Numbered from the stretch's first letter, positions 12,162-24,721 are shown. The stretch is 64,000 nucleotides of DNA from Macrotis lagotis (GCF_037893015.1 NC_133658.1:140845822-140909821); one strand, 5' to 3'. A program made the numbers and translations. Notes: a model not told the origin generated them from the letters alone.

Positions 12162-12714
12162 ATTACAATAATCTTGTTGTGTGAGTAAACATAAACCCCC
12201 TTCCCCCACCAAAAGATGAGAAAACTCAAGAATAGTGAGAGAGGGGAAAAAAGTGTACTTCAGTCTGTATTCAGATTCCAATGATTCTCTCTCTGGGAGA
12301 GTTGCCTTCTTTATCATAAGTCCACCAGAGAAGTTGCTTCAATATTTTCCCACAGTTTCTATTACTAGCTGTATTTCCCTTTATTCTGTTCCTCCCCACT
12401 CTCATTTATTCTATTCCCTCTCTCTCTCCTTTCACCCTGTCCCTGCTCAGAAGTGTGTTGTATCTGAGTACCCTCCACCATGATCTTCCCTCTCTTCTAT
12501 CACCTAATTCCCCCCCACTTCCCTCACCCCTTTATCCCATCCCTTTCCTCTCATTTTTCTCTAGGGTAAGATAGATTTCTATACCCTATTAAGTGTGTAT
12601 ATTATCTCCTCTCTGAGCCATTTCTGATGATAATGAAGGCTCACTCAATCTCTCTCACCTTCCCCCATTCCACTCCATTGAAAAAGTTTTTTCTTGACTC
12701 TTATGTGAAATATC

Positions 12715-12878
12715 TTTTTTTTTAATTTTATTTTTTTAGTTTTTGCAAGGCACTGGGGTTAAGTGGCTTGCACAAGGCTACACAGCTATGTAATTATTAA
12801 GTATCTGAGGCCAGACTTGAACTCAGGTACTCCTGATTCCAGGGTGGGTGTTCTATCCACTGTACCACCTAGCCACCC
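12715..12878 (-). mobile_element. type-1 SINE inside the old HAL1
   Basis: Antisense copy with a perfect 15-bp target duplication cttatgtgaaatatc (12700-12714 and 12879-12893). Relative to the HAL1 transcript the SINE is in sense orientation. Confidence 0.95.
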
Positions 12879-14379
12879 CTTATGTGAAATATCTTAGCCC
12901 TTCTTCCTCTCCTTTCTCTTCCTCAGTACTTTCCTTTATCATCCATTGACTCCATCTTTTTACTATATTATACCATTATATTCAACTCCTTCCTGTGCCT
13001 TGTCTAATATGCGCCTTCTAACTGCTCTTATGAATGAAAAAGTTCATATGAGTTATCAGTATTTTCTTCCCATGTAGGAATACAAACAATTCAACATCAT
13101 TAAGTTCCTCATAGTTAGTCCTTCTCATTCACCTCCTCTATGGTTCCTTGAGTCCTGTACTTGGAGATAAAACTTCCTGTTCAGCTCTGGTTGTTTCAGT
13201 AGGAAAGTTTGAAAGTCCCCTGTTTCATTGAAAGTTCATCTTTTCCCCTGAAAGAGGATGTTCAGTTTTGCTGGGTAGTTGATTCTCGGTTGTAAACCAA
13301 GACCTTTTGCCTTCCAGACTATCATATCCCAAGCCTTATGAGCCCTCAATGTAGATGCTGCCAGATCCTGTGTAATCCTGACTATAGAGCCGTGATAGTT
13401 GAATTGCTTGTTTCTGGCAGGTTTTAGTATTTTCTCTTTGACTTGGGAGTTTTGGAGTTTGGCTATAATATTCCTGGAAGTTTTTCTTTTGGTATCTCTT
13501 TCAGGAGATGACTGATGAATTCCCTCAATTTCTATTTTTCCCCCTCTTCTTCTAAGTTCTCAGGACAATTTTGTTGTATTATTTCTTGAAAATGAAGTCT
13601 AAGCTCTTTTCCTGATTGTGACTTTTAGGTAGCCAAATAATTTTTAAATTATCTCTTCTGGATCTGTTTTCAAAGTCAGTTGTTTTTCCAATGAGATATT
13701 TCATATTTTTTTCTAATTTTTGTGTTTTTTTAGGATAGTTTTATTTCTTGTAAAGTCATCAGCTTCCTTTAGTTCCATTCTGCATTTGAAGGAGTTATTT
13801 TCTTTAGAGAGCTTTTTTAATCTCCTTTTCCAGCTGACCAATTCTTTTTAAGGCATTCTTCTCCTCATTTACCTTTTGTGTTGCTTATTCCATTTGACCT
13901 AATATGTTTTTTAATAAGTTATTTTCTTCAGTATTTTTGGTATTTCTTTCACCAAGCTACTAATTTGGTTTTCATGCATTATCTGCAATGGCTCTCATTT
14001 CTCTTCCCAATTTCTCCTCTACCTCCCTTAATTGCTTTACAAAGTCTTTTTTTTGAGCTCATCCATAGCCTTAGCCCATTTTCTATTTCTCTTGGAGGTT
14101 TTATATACAAAAACTTCAATTTTGTCATCATCTGAGTATCCTTCATGGGACCAAAGTAATTTGTTTTTCATTCTTTCCCATTGATGGGGAGAGGTATTAA
14201 AGAGAAAAGGTAGATTTTCGATGATTAAAAAAAACTATTAACAGTCCAATAAGGTCTCATGTTTGGATTCATTCAAATGACAAATGTCACTAGTCAGATT
14301 ATTTGAAGATTAAAAGGGATTTGATTTTCATGTAGTTCCACTCTCATTTTATAAAAACTAAATCTTATGGATGTTTATT

Positions 14380-14475
14380 GATTGACTTGCCCAAGTTCTC
14401 ACAATAAATGGTTAGCCAATATCTCCTGACTTCCATTCCAAGGTTCTTACTATCAAACCACTCTGTCTCCCCTGC
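14380..14475 (-). repeat. MIR fragment
   Basis: Antisense core and 3' part (gacttgcccaagttctcac to caaaccactctgtctccc). Confidence 0.5.
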
Positions 14476-14679
14476 ACTGGCATTGTACTTTACTGTTTCA
14501 AAGAGTTTTATTTAGATTATGTCATTTAAAAAAAAAACCCAACAGATTATGTCATTTGTCCCCCCCGCAACAGCCCAGTTAGGTGGGAAGTATGAATGGT
14601 GCCCTGGTCCCCTTAGCAATAACCCCTGATGATACTCAGTGTTGAGAATCTTGTTCATAGATAAGACAGAAATCAGCTT

Positions 14680-14910
14680 AGTGGGGATGGTTCAGTGAGA
14701 GTGTTGGACTTAGAACCAGGAAAAAAATATGAGTTTAAGTCTTGCCTCAGGTCCTTACTAGCAATGTGATTTGGGGCCTCAGTTTGTAATTACTTCAGTT
14801 TCCTCCCCTGTAAAAGGTAAGTAATCTCATTTACTTTCCAGAATTGTTGTGAGACATTGGATGTAAGGCACTTTGCAAACCTTAAAACGTTATATAAATA
14901 CTAGTTATTA
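14680..14910 (+). repeat. MIR, nearly complete
   Basis: Sense copy: gagtgttggacttagaacc, then cttactagcaatgtgattt, then the CORE-like part tcagtttcctcccctgtaaa, then the tail with ggcactttgcaaaccttaaa. Confidence 0.75.
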
Positions 14911-15335
14911 TTTAAATGTAAGAGTTAGACTAGATGAAGGCAAAATTCCTTTCAGTGCAATAGTCTGTCAGATAATCTTTGAATTTCCACATAAATTCTA
15001 GTTTGGTTATTTCAATCCTCCAATGATAAGTTATTTTTGTCCTTAAAATTCAGTGACAACTTGGAAGGAGGTCTTTAGTGGAAGCTCTGTCTATGTCTTG
15101 TCCTTTCCTCAGAAACTAGATATTCTATTACCTTGTGATTGAGGCAATGTGGTAGGGTGAGCAAGGCATGTATGACCAACTACTCCTATCTATGATTTAA
15201 ATTAGACTAGTGACAAAGAAACTGAGAAATAGGAGTCTAGGATTATGGAAGAAGATAGGAGTTGTGGTAGAGATGTCAGTCAGGGAGGAGAAAGAGTGAC
15301 CTGGAAGTTGATGTGTCATAGGTATCCATCGAGGA

Positions 15336-15571
15336 CATCTGGGATAGAGCATCAGACTTGGAGTTAGGAAGATCTGAGTTCAAATCTGATATCAGACAAT
15401 ATTGGTCATGATTTTGGGCAAGGCACTTAACCCTGTTTGCCTCAGTTTCCTCATCTGTAAAATGGACTGAAGAAGGAAATAGTAAACTACTCCAGTGTCT
15501 TTGCTAAGAAAATGGAACCATGAAGAGTCAGACAGGATTGAAACCACATTGAACAGCATCAACAAACTTGG
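15336..15571 (+). mobile_element. type-2 SINE, sense
   Basis: tRNA-like head (gatagagcatcagacttgga), then gagttcaaatct and gggcaaggcacttaaccctg, then the type-specific end with ctccagtgtctttgctaag and gaagagtcagacaggattg. Confidence 0.85.
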
Positions 15572-15720
15572 TATTGTATGAGATAATGTATGTAAGGCAT
15601 TTTACAGTCTTTAAAGGCCAAGTTGTGATGTTTGCAGGAAAGAGTCAGTCTTAAAAGAGAAGAGGTGACTGAATAATAAATAGTGATAGAGTGAAAGGGA
15701 GTGTTTGAAAGTGGCATGGG

Positions 15721-15868
15721 GGGTGGCTAGGTGGCACAGTGGATAGAGCCCCAGCCCTGGAGTCAGGAGGACCTGAGTCCAAATCCGGCCTCAGACACTT
15801 AATAATTACCTAGCTGTGTGGCTTTGGGCAAGCCACTTAACCCCATTGCCTTGCAAAAAATAAAAAAA
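15721..15868 (+). mobile_element. type-1 SINE, sense
   Basis: Full-length. Short flanking repeats gtggcatggg and gtggcattggg mark the target site. Confidence 0.92.
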
Positions 15869-16277
15869 AATGTGGCATTGGGAAGCTAGGCTATTGCCAA
15901 CTCCTCTTTTGGTCCTATATATCAGTGGGTATGAGGGAAGGAGCAGCCATCCTGAGAGATAATGCCAAGAGATGAAGTGTCTTCAGATGAAAGTTGGTTT
16001 CAATGAGTGCTAGAGAAAAGAGAATTTAATGCTAGAGAGTACTCCCAAGGAAATAGTGTAAAGACAGTGCAGTGGGATGGGGGCAACAGCAATGCTGGTC
16101 TCAAGAAGCTCCTCTATGGTGCCTAGAAAGGTACCTCCAGAAAAAAAAGATCATGGATTTCTAATTGGAAAGGTACCTAAGAGGCCCCTAGCTCTACCTC
16201 TGCCTTTGCTGTTTAGCTAGCATTGACAGGAGCAATGCCTAAACTCTTGACCCTCAGGCAATTTAGACTATTTTTCC

Positions 16278-16497
16278 ATGCTACTCATGGTTTTATTGAA
16301 CCATTTCAGACTCACCATGACCCTACCTGGAATTTTTTTGGCAAAGATACTGGAGTGGTTTGCCATTTTTCCAGCTTATTTTAAAGATGAGGAAACCAAG
16401 GCAAAAAGAATGAAGTTACTTGTCCAGGGAGGCCATATTTGAACACAGAAAGTTGAGAATTACTAACTACAGGGTTGGCACTCTATCAGTGGTGCCA
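16278..16497 (-). mobile_element. type-2 SINE, antisense
   Basis: Contains tttggcaaagatactggagt and tggtttgccatt, then gatgaggaaaccaaggcaa, and ends ggcactctatcagtggtgcc. Diverged. Confidence 0.82.
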
Positions 16498-16499
16498 AC

Positions 16500-17640
16500 A
16501 AGTTACTTGTCTATTCCATAAAAGGTATTTAAGACATCCTAGAGACTTAACTGGATCAAGGTACTAAAAACTTTTTTTTTAATTGATAGCTAAACATCAA
16601 TGGTCATGTGATGCCAAAAATAGCTAAAGGGAACTTCAAGCATCTTCTCATGCTTAGCCAGAGATTCATGATGGACATCCTAGGCAACAAAGCTTCACTC
16701 AGTCAATCAACTCAAGGTGACCTCAAAGCCTATTCCTAATTAAATATCCTTCTGCTAAGACTATATAAATCTCTTTTTGTTCAATGTTGTATGACCTGGG
16801 AGTATATCTTTTCATTCCATTATCAAACTGAAACTGATCTGAATTAGGTCCAGTCTACAAAAAAAGTCTGAATTTCCATCACCTCATAGGTTTCCAACCT
16901 CCACACAAACCCCCAACAGACTCAGATTCCCTACCCCTCTACTCTTATACCCTGATAGATGCAATACATGAGTTATAGATTCATTACATGGTGACTAGTC
17001 CTCTGGCAATGAACCCTTTCACATCCCAGGGAACTGGTCTCTGGACAACAAACACAAACATGATGACAGCTTAGACTCATGGGTTTTCTATCCCAAGCCC
17101 CAGGGATATACTGTTATAGCCCTGGAGGGCCCTGAGTTATTGCCATACCAGGAAAAAGAGGACTTTATCAGAAGCATAATCATCAGATATCGGGTATTTA
17201 ATAGCTTGTTGCAATTTTGTGATCATATATGGTGATGCTGACAGTATGACTTCTTTGATGATTCAAGGGACCCCACCAAATCCTCAGGAGTGCAATGCGG
17301 TTCCTGCTGCCATTATAGGCTGGCTACTACTAACTGCAGAAAAGACCTGGCCGTCTAGTTCTGTGAATGCTTGGCAAGGATAGTAATTAGACCTAATAAA
17401 TTATTTTTTTTCCAGACACTCATTTCCTCCCTTCCTTTCAGCTGAATTTTGTAACACATCATCACCAATTTCCAGCAAAAAATAAAATGTGCAAACAAGT
17501 AAGTTAAAATGGGATTGCTCTGTCCATAACCCACACTACCACAACACATGTGTCTGGCTAGTCACTAGAGGGCCCTCATGATCAATGAGCTCCTAGGCTC
17601 TAATGAAAGGAATATATACTGTACATAAACACTGGACTCT
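16500..17640. other. unassigned stretch
   Basis: About 1.1 kb with no family recognised. A (GT)n tract and the short direct repeat atcatccacaccatt (17706 and 17729 region) follow downstream at 17.68-17.75 kb. Confidence 0.35.
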
Positions 17641-18286
17641 CAGACAGGCTGGGGGAACTTTCTGTCAGGGAACACTGAGTGTGTGTGTGTGTGTGTCTGT
17701 TTGTGATCATCCACACCATTGTGTGTAATCATCCACACCATTTGAAGTAAGATGTGGTAGGTGAGGGTGGTAACAATCCAGGGCCGTATGCAAATAAATG
17801 CTACTTATTGTTGCTGTTCCTTTTTTTTGCAGTAGTCATATCAAAAAAGGAAGCATGAAGAGTTGGAACATTTTTTTTCATGTAGCCAGTCAACAATATA
17901 TAAACATTTAAAGTCATTTAAAAATAAATAAAAAATTAAAAAACAAATTATATTCAGTAATGAATAATTTAAAGATAGTTCTTTTCCTAAAGAATCTTGC
18001 AATTATAGACAAATTTCTTCTCCCTCTATGAAACTGTACATTCTTTTATAACATGACTACCTTGGTCTCCAGATGGTATCTAAAGTCTTCAGATCTAATG
18101 TGCTATGATTTCTGGAATTTAATTCTGCCTATCTGATGGAAAGTGGAGAGACAGATGGTAGATAGAGAATGAAGGAGATAGGGAAATTCCTCCTTCTCCA
18201 ACTTTGTCCTTTAATCCTCTCTAGTTAAAATTCTACCTCCCAACATGTGATAACCAAGCACTGGATTAACTGTATTTAAAACTCCA

Positions 18287-18455
18287 CAATTAGGGGCAGC
18301 TAGGTGGTGCAGTGGATAGAGTACCGGTCCTAAAGTCAGGAGGACCTGAGTTCAAAGTTTGCCTCAGATACTTAATAATTACCTAGCTGTGTGATCTTGG
18401 GCAAGTCACTTAGCCCCATTGCCTTGCAAAAACTAAAAATAAATAATAATTTAAA
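18287..18455 (+). mobile_element. type-1 SINE, sense
   Basis: Complete copy with an A-rich tail. The target duplication is atttaaaactcca (18274-18286 and 18456-18468). Confidence 0.92.
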
Positions 18456-18885
18456 ATTTAAAACTCCATGACCTATGTCAGGTTAAGGGGTGTGCTGGTA
18501 ATGTTTAGGTGTGTTAATAAATAATTAACTAAATGACTGGGGGTTGGGATTCACACACACACACACATTTTCAAATTTAATTTGCATTAGCACCTTCTCA
18601 GGAGTGGAGCAAAGATAGCAGAGGATAGGCAACAACCTAGCTGAACTATTCCAACATTCCCCTCCAAACAACTTTTAAAAATATCTCAAATAAAATTTTA
18701 GAGTAGCAGAGTCCATTCAAAAAAAGGTCTAGGTGAGACACCCTTCCCTGCCTCATACCATTCTGGAGGCACTGAAAACTTGCAGATCTACATGCTTTGG
18801 AAACAGTAGCATGAAAAAGTCTGAAGCTTGGAACAGTGCCTCCCTCTCCCCATGTGAGAAGGGTTCAACTTTAAAATAAAGTTCA

Positions 18886-19042
18886 GGGAGCAGCAAGGTG
18901 GCTCAGTGGACTGGCCTGGAGTCAGGAGTAGCTGAGTTCAAATTCAGGTTCAGACATTTAATAATTTAATAATTGACTAGCTATGTGACCTTGGGCAAGT
19001 TCCTTAACCCCATTGCCTTAAATAAAATAAAAAATATATATA
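18886..19042 (+). mobile_element. type-1 SINE inside the old L1 5' region
   Basis: Diverged sense copy (gggagcagcaaggtggctca to ccccattgcctta) with an internal duplication of taataattta. The likely target repeat is around aaaataaagttcag and aaaaaaagttaaaag. Confidence 0.85.
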
Positions 19043-19696
19043 CAAAAAAAGTTAAAAGTTAAGAAATAGGGCAAATAACAACAAAAGAACTTGATCATTA
19101 AAAGCTACTATGGTAGCAGGGAAGAATAAGTCACAAACTTAGAAGAAGACAACAATATGAAAAACCCTAAAACCAAAGCCTCAAAAAAATGTTAATTGAA
19201 TCCAAGCCCAACAAAAATTCTTGTAAAAGTTGAAGAAAGAGACGAGTGATAGAGGAAAAAAATGAGAAAAGAAATGAGAATGATACAAGAAAATTATGAA
19301 AAGAGAATTAACATTTTGATAAGGAGTCACAAAAAATGAAGAAAATACCTTAAAAAAGCAGAATTGGTGAAATAATAAAAGAGTAACAAGAATTCAATGA
19401 AGAAAAGAATCCCTCAAAAAAACCAGAATAGGTCAAATAAAAAAATAGACACAAAAATTTACTAATAAAAGAACAAAGTGGAATTGACCAAATGGAAAAA
19501 GAAGTATAAGTGCTCATTGAAGAAAACAATTCCTTAAAAATCAAAACTGGGCAAATAGAATGTAATGACTTCACAAGACAAGAAGCGATCAAACAAAATC
19601 AAAAGAATGAAAAATTAAAAGAAAATGGAAAACTATCATCAAAAATACAACTGGCTTAGAAAATAGTTACAGGAGAAACAATTTAAGAGTTATTGG

Positions 19697-19864
19697 GGGG
19701 GCGGCTAGATGGCGTAGTGGATAGAGCACTGGCCTTGGAGTCAGGAGTACCTGAGTTCAAATCCGGCCTCAGACACTTAATAATTACCTAGCCGTGTGGC
19801 CTTGGGCAAGCCACTTAACCCCATTGTCTTGCAAAAAAACCCCAACCAAACAAACAAACAAAAA
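19697..19864 (+). mobile_element. type-1 SINE inside old L1 ORF1
   Basis: Full-length, little diverged, with a perfect 12-bp target duplication aagagttattgg (19685-19696 and 19865-19876). The L1 ORF1 sequence continues across the gap. Confidence 0.96.
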
Positions 19865-20037
19865 AAGAGTTATTGGATTACCTAAAATCATAATCAAACA
19901 AACTCTGTACATCATATTTCTAGAAACAATCAAGGAAAACTACCTTCATATCCTAGATCCAGAGGGTAAAATAGAAATTGAAAGAATCTACCAAATACCT
20001 CCTGAAACACATCCCAAAAAGAAAACTCCCAATGCTA

Positions 20038-22318
20038 TTTTTTTAAAAAAGATTTTATTTATTTTGAGTTTTTTATTTTTCCCCCATTCTTGTTTTGCTC
20101 CCCCCACCCCGACAGAAGGCAATCTGTTAGTCTTTACATTGTTTCCATGGTATACATTGATCTAAGTTGAATGTGATGAGAGAGAAATCATATCCTTAAG
20201 GAAGAAAAATAAAGTATAAAAGACAGCAAAATTACATAATAAGATAACAGGTTTTTCCCCCCCTAAATTGAAAGTAATAGTCTATTCTTTATTCAAACTC
20301 CATATAATTCTTTCTCTGGATACAGATGAAGTCTCCATTGAAGATGGCCCAAAATTGTCCCTGATTGTTGCTCTGATGGAATGAGCAAGTCCATTAAGGT
20401 TGATCATTGCCCCCATGTTGCTGTTAGGGTGTACAGTGTTTTTCTGGTTCTGCTCATCTCACTCAGCATTAGTTCATGCAAATCCTTCCAGGCTTCCCTG
20501 AATTCCCAGCCCTCCTGGTTTCTAATAGAACAATAGTGTTCCATGACATACATATACCACATTCCCCAATTAAAGGACATTCACTTAATTTCCAATTCTT
20601 TGCCACCACAAACAGGACTGCTATGAATATTTTTGCACAAGTGATATTTTTACCCTTTTTTTCATAATCTCTTCAGGGTATAGACCTAGTAGTGGTATTG
20701 CTGGATCAAAGGGTATGCTCATTTTTGTTGCCCTTTGGGCGTAGTTCCAAATTTCTCTCCAGAAAGGTTGGATGAGTTCACGGCTCCACCAACAATGTAT
20801 TAGTGTCCCAGATTTCCCACATCCCTTCCAACATTGATCATTGTTCTTTCTGGTCATATTGGCCAGTCTGAGAGGTGTGAGGTGGTACCTCAGAGATGCT
20901 TTAATTAGCATTTCTCTAATAAGTAATGATTTAGAGCAATTTTTCATGACTGGATTGCTTTAATTTCCTCAACTGTAAATTGCCTTTGTATATCCTTTGA
21001 CCATTTGTCAATTAGGGAATGGCTTGGTTTTTTTGAAAATTTGACTCAGTTCTCTGTATATTTTAGATATGAGTCCTTTGTCAGAAATACTGGTTGTAAA
21101 GATTGTTTCCCAATTTACTACATTTCTTTTGATCTTGGTTACAGTGGTTTTGTCTGTGCAAAAGCCTTTTAATTTAATGTAATCAAAATTATCTAGTTTG
21201 CTTTTAATGATGTTCTCCGTCTCTTCCTTGGTCATAAACTGCTTCCCTTTCCATAGATCTGACAGGTAAACTGCTCCATGATCTTCTAGTTTATTTATAA
21301 TATTATTTTTTATGTCTAAATCCTGTATCCATTTGGATCTTATCTTGATATAGGGTGTGAGTTGTTGGTCTGATCTAAGTTTCTTCCATACTAACCTCCA
21401 ATTTTCCCAACAGTTTTTATCTAAGAGAGAGTTTTTATCCCAATAGCTGGACTCTTTGATTTATCAAACATCAGATTACTATAATTTTTTCCTGCTATTG
21501 CACCTAGTCTATTCCACTGATTCACCACTCTATTTCTTAGCCATTACCAGACAGTTTTGATGACTGATGATTTATAATATAATTTTAGATCTGGTAAGGT
21601 TAAACCACTTTCTTTTGCACTTTTTTTTTCATTGAATCCCTGGAAATTCTTGACTTTATTTCTCCATATAAATTTACTTACAACTTTTTCTAACTCATTA
21701 AGGAATTTTGATTGGTAGGGCACTAAGCAAGTAGTTTAGTTTTGGTAGAATTGTCATTTTTATTATATTATCTCAACCTATCCATGAACAGTTGTTTGCC
21801 CAGGTATTTAAATCTGATGTTATTTGCATGAGAAGAGTTTTGTAATTGTTTTCAAAAAGTTTTTGAGTCTGCCTTGGCAGGTAGACTCCCAAGTATTTTA
21901 TATTGTCTGAGGTTACTTTGAATGGGATTTCTCTTTCTAGCTCTTTCTGCTGTATCTTGCTAGTCATATACAGAAATGTTGAGGATTTATGAGGGTTTAT
22001 TTTATATCCTGCTACTTTGCTAAAGTTGCTAATTATTTCTAGTAGTTTTTTAGATGATTTTTGGGATTCTCTAGGTGTACCATCATGTCATCTGCAAAGA
22101 GTGAGAGTTTTGTCTCTTCCTTTCCAATTCTAATTCCTTCAATTTCTTTTTTTTCTCTTATTGCTGAAGCTAACATTTCTAATACAATATTGAATAATAG
22201 TGGTGATAATGGGCATCCTTGTTTCACCCCTGATTTTATTGGGAATGCCTCTGGCCTATCCCCATTGCATATAATGCTCATTGATGGTTTCAGATATACT
22301 GCTTATTTTGAGGAACAA
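20038..22318 (-). mobile_element. 5'-truncated L1 with part of ORF2
   Basis: Minus-strand L1 nested in the old sense L1. From high to low coordinate it has the RT core (22.28-22.04 kb, motifs [14 protein letters not shown] and LFADD, the latter the catalytic Asp pair), then ORF2 C-terminal pieces (KYLGVYL near 21.9 kb). The Cys-rich region follows (CWKGCGKSGTLIHCWW near 20.8 kb), then PLLGLYPEE, then a 0.55-kb 3' UTR and tail. It is truncated inside RT, so there is no endonuclease, and several stops break ORF2. The host ORF1 continues at 22.32 kb. Confidence 0.92.
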
Positions 22319-22563
22319 TTTCCAACACTTTTAATCAAATTCCAGAGCTCCCAGGTCAAGGAGAAAATATTGCAAGAGTCACAAAGAAACATTTCAAATA
22401 CTGTGGACTCACAGCAGCTTCTATTTAAAGGATCTGAGGCCTTGGACTGTGATATTCTGGAAGGCAAAAGAATTAAAATTTCAACTAAGAATAACTATCC
22501 TGCAAAATTGAATATAATCCTTCAGGTGAAAAAACCCAACATTTGCAAAAGAGAGGATTTTTT

Positions 22564-23281
22564 TTTGAGAAATAAAAATGTTCTCTATTTTTGAGGTTAT
22601 ACATGCACAATCATGTTAAACATATTTTCATATTAGTCATGCTGTGAAAGAAGAATCAGAACAAAAGGGGAAAACCACAAGAAAGAAAAAAACAAAAAAA
22701 CAAGTTTTAAAAAGTGAAAATAGTATGCTTTGATCTGCATTCAGACTCCATAGTTCTTTCTCTGGATGTAGATGGCATTTTCCATCACAAGTCTTTTAGA
22801 ATTTTCTTTGATCACTCTACTACTAAGGAGAGCTATCATAATTGATCATTGCACAATGTTTCTATTACTGTGTGCAATCCTCATCTGGTTCTGCTCACTT
22901 CACTCAGCATCAGTTCCCGTAAGTCTTTCCAGGTTTTTCTGAAATTCATTTGCTCATCATTTTTAATAGAACAAAAATATTCCATTACATTCATACATCA
23001 CAACTTATTCAGCTATTCCTCAATTAATGGGCATTTCTTCAATTTCCAATTTTTTGCCACCACAAAAAGAGTTGCTATAAATATATTTGTACATATGGGT
23101 CTTTCCCCCCTTTATTATGATCTTTTTGGGATATTGCCTATTGCTGCATCAAAGGGTATGTAGTTTGATAGCCCTTTGGTTATAGTTCTGAATTGCTCTC
23201 CAGAATGGTTGGATCAATTCACAATTCCACCAATAGTGCTTTAGTGCCCCAGTTTTTCCACATGCTCTCTAACATTTATCA
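22564..23281 (-). mobile_element. 5'-truncated L1, second subfamily
   Basis: Antisense L1 3' UTR (gttatacatgcacaatcatg) followed by the C-terminal end of ORF2, through ctccagaatggttggatca to acatttatcataata. The sense L1 ORF1 resumes immediately at gagcttcaagtattcctg. The short repeat agagga at both edges fits a target duplication. Confidence 0.82.
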
Positions 23282-23390
23282 TAATAGAGGAGCTTCAAGT
23301 ATTCCTGTTGAAAAGACTGGAACTGAATAGAAATCTGACATTCAAACCCAAAACTCAAAAAAAGAATAAAAAGATAAATGTTTCTATGTG
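23211..23390 (+). repeat. inverted repeat arm A (fossil L1/L1 junction)
   Basis: This 180-bp segment spans the edge of the nested antisense L1 and the resuming ORF1. It is about 93% identical, by hand alignment, to the reverse complement of 25144-25325, including the junction itself. Confidence 0.85.
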
Positions 23391-23910
23391 GGAAGGATGA
23401 CACTTTGTAGCTACTAAAAACTTTATCATTTTTAGGGCAATTAGCGGAACAGAGATGATCTCCAAAATAAAGTGTAAGAAAGAAGAATACACTAAGAAAA
23501 GGAGGAAGGAAGAGCACATGGGGAAATTTTCTTACATAAAAGAGGAATATAAGGAAGAATTTTCACAGTGGAAGGGATAATGGGGAGTGGGAGTGGCAGG
23601 AAATAAATACTCTGTTGGTTATAGAAATCTATCTGATTCAAAGGAAAAGAGGGGGGAAAGGGAATGAGAGATATGGGGGAGTATGATAAAAAGGAGAGGG
23701 GATTAAGGGAAGCAATGATTAAAACAAACAGACATCTGATGAGGACCAGTATAAAAAGAGAAAGATAAACAGAAAAAAAATAGGAATAAGGAAATACACA
23801 ATTAGTAATCATCACTATGAATGTGAATGGAAGGACCTCACCCATAAAATGGAAGATGATAAAATGATTAAAAATTTGAAAGATTACAAGAGATATACTT
23901 GAAACAGAAG

Positions 23911-23932
23911 CACACACACACACACACACACA
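23911..23932 (+). repeat. (CA)n at the end of the old L1
   Basis: Eleven CA units sit exactly where the ORF2 sequence stops. Confidence 0.9.
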
Positions 23933-24144
23933 GAATTAAAATAGATAAATTCTTCAGGGTGATGTTCTTTTGCTTTTTGTTTTTTAACAAGAATGAACAC
24001 TTTTTAAAGTCTAGAAGTCAATAAACCAAGAAATCAAGTCTTGTTTTGTAATTGATTTCTGAGGAATAATAGTCATACTAAAAATTTAACAATTAGTTCT
24101 TAGATTACAGCTGTCTCCAGTACATGCTTGCTTAGGGTCAAATT

Positions 24145-24192
24145 TACCACCTCTGCCACCACCACCACTTCTACCACCACCACCACCCAAAA
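24145..24192 (+). repeat. CCACCA-rich simple repeat
   Basis: Irregular accacc/ctgccaccacc repeats, about 45 bp. Confidence 0.8.
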
Positions 24193-24413
24193 CTACCCTG
24201 AAGAACTTATTGTCTAATGTTTCAGGCAAAACTGTGCAGGTAAGATATAAAATATCTTAGAAGATCCTAAGACTCAGAGCAGAAAACTTCTGGTCCTAAC
24301 CTATCATTTTAGATTAAGATATTGAGGTCCAGAATGGCTAAGGGATGCATCAAAGTTTTCATCCTCTTAACTCCAAATCCAATATTATTTGCCCTGTAAC
24401 CTGTCATGCTTAT

Positions 24414-24613
24414 CTAGGGATAAAGAACCATTTTTCTGTTTTTCTGGCCAAGGGTCATTTGGATATTTATAACATTATTTTCAGGTTATATTTGATCAAA
24501 CATTTAATTAATTCACCCAAAAAAAGCTGCTAGATTTATTGACTTTTGAGCCTTCAGTTGCCTTGACAAAACCACATCAATATAGTCCACTGGCCAGAGG
24601 TTCCCCACCCCTG
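24414..24613. mobile_element. hAT-type MITE, copy 1
   Basis: About 200 bp ending in ggttccccacccctg, the reverse complement of the start of copy 2 at 31149 (caggggtggggaaacc). The left end is a decayed version (ctagggataaagaacc). The interior matches copy 2 throughout (atttggtcaaacatttaat-type block). Such termini are typical of hAT/Charlie elements. It has no coding capacity. Confidence 0.7.
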
Positions 24614-24680
24614 GTTATACTTGCCTCCTTGCGCTAGAATCAGCATTTACTTTCAGATCTTTTTCTGACACAGGTATTCC

Positions 24681-24683
<3 letters not shown>

Positions 24684-24721
<38 letters not shown>

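Larger units (their letters stand above)
11970..14195 (-). mobile_element. old HAL1-like element (ORF1-only L1 derivative)
   Basis: On the minus strand, 14.2 to about 13.1 kb is a decayed L1 ORF1: a coiled-coil region rich in E/K, then the RRM region (at 13470-13410), then the C-terminal domain near 13300-13180 (motif around NYPAKL). After ORF1 comes a purine-rich 3' region, with no ORF2, ending near 11.97 kb in an A-rich tail. The 3' region matches, block for block, the tail of the young HAL1 at 54.2-55.6 kb (for example atatttcacat, ggacttatgataaag). It lacks that element's SINE-like segments. It is 5'-truncated before the 5' UTR and has many stops, so it is old. Confidence 0.8.
18600..23935 (+). 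mobile_element. old L1, broken and split by four insertions
   Basis: Starts with an L1 5' UTR (gtggagcaaagatagcagag, matching the start of the HAL1 at 52.36 kb). It continues through an A-rich decayed ORF1 (19.05-20.03 kb, resuming 22.32-22.56 kb and 23.28-23.35 kb) and the inter-ORF spacer. It ends in the N-terminal start of ORF2 (endonuclease) at about 23.81-23.91 kb, whose wording (tgaatgtgaatggaaggacc, then acttgaaacagaagcac) is the L1 ORF2 opening. Two SINEs and two antisense L1 tails interrupt it. It stops at a CA tract at 23.91 kb, so most of ORF2 is missing. It carries many stops and is old. Confidence 0.8.

Noticed and set aside
15718-15868. Functional tRNA genes in the SINE heads
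   Set aside because: The box-B-like gttcaaatcc is present, but the heads do not fold into intact tRNA cloverleaves with acceptor stems. They are tRNA-derived SINE promoters.
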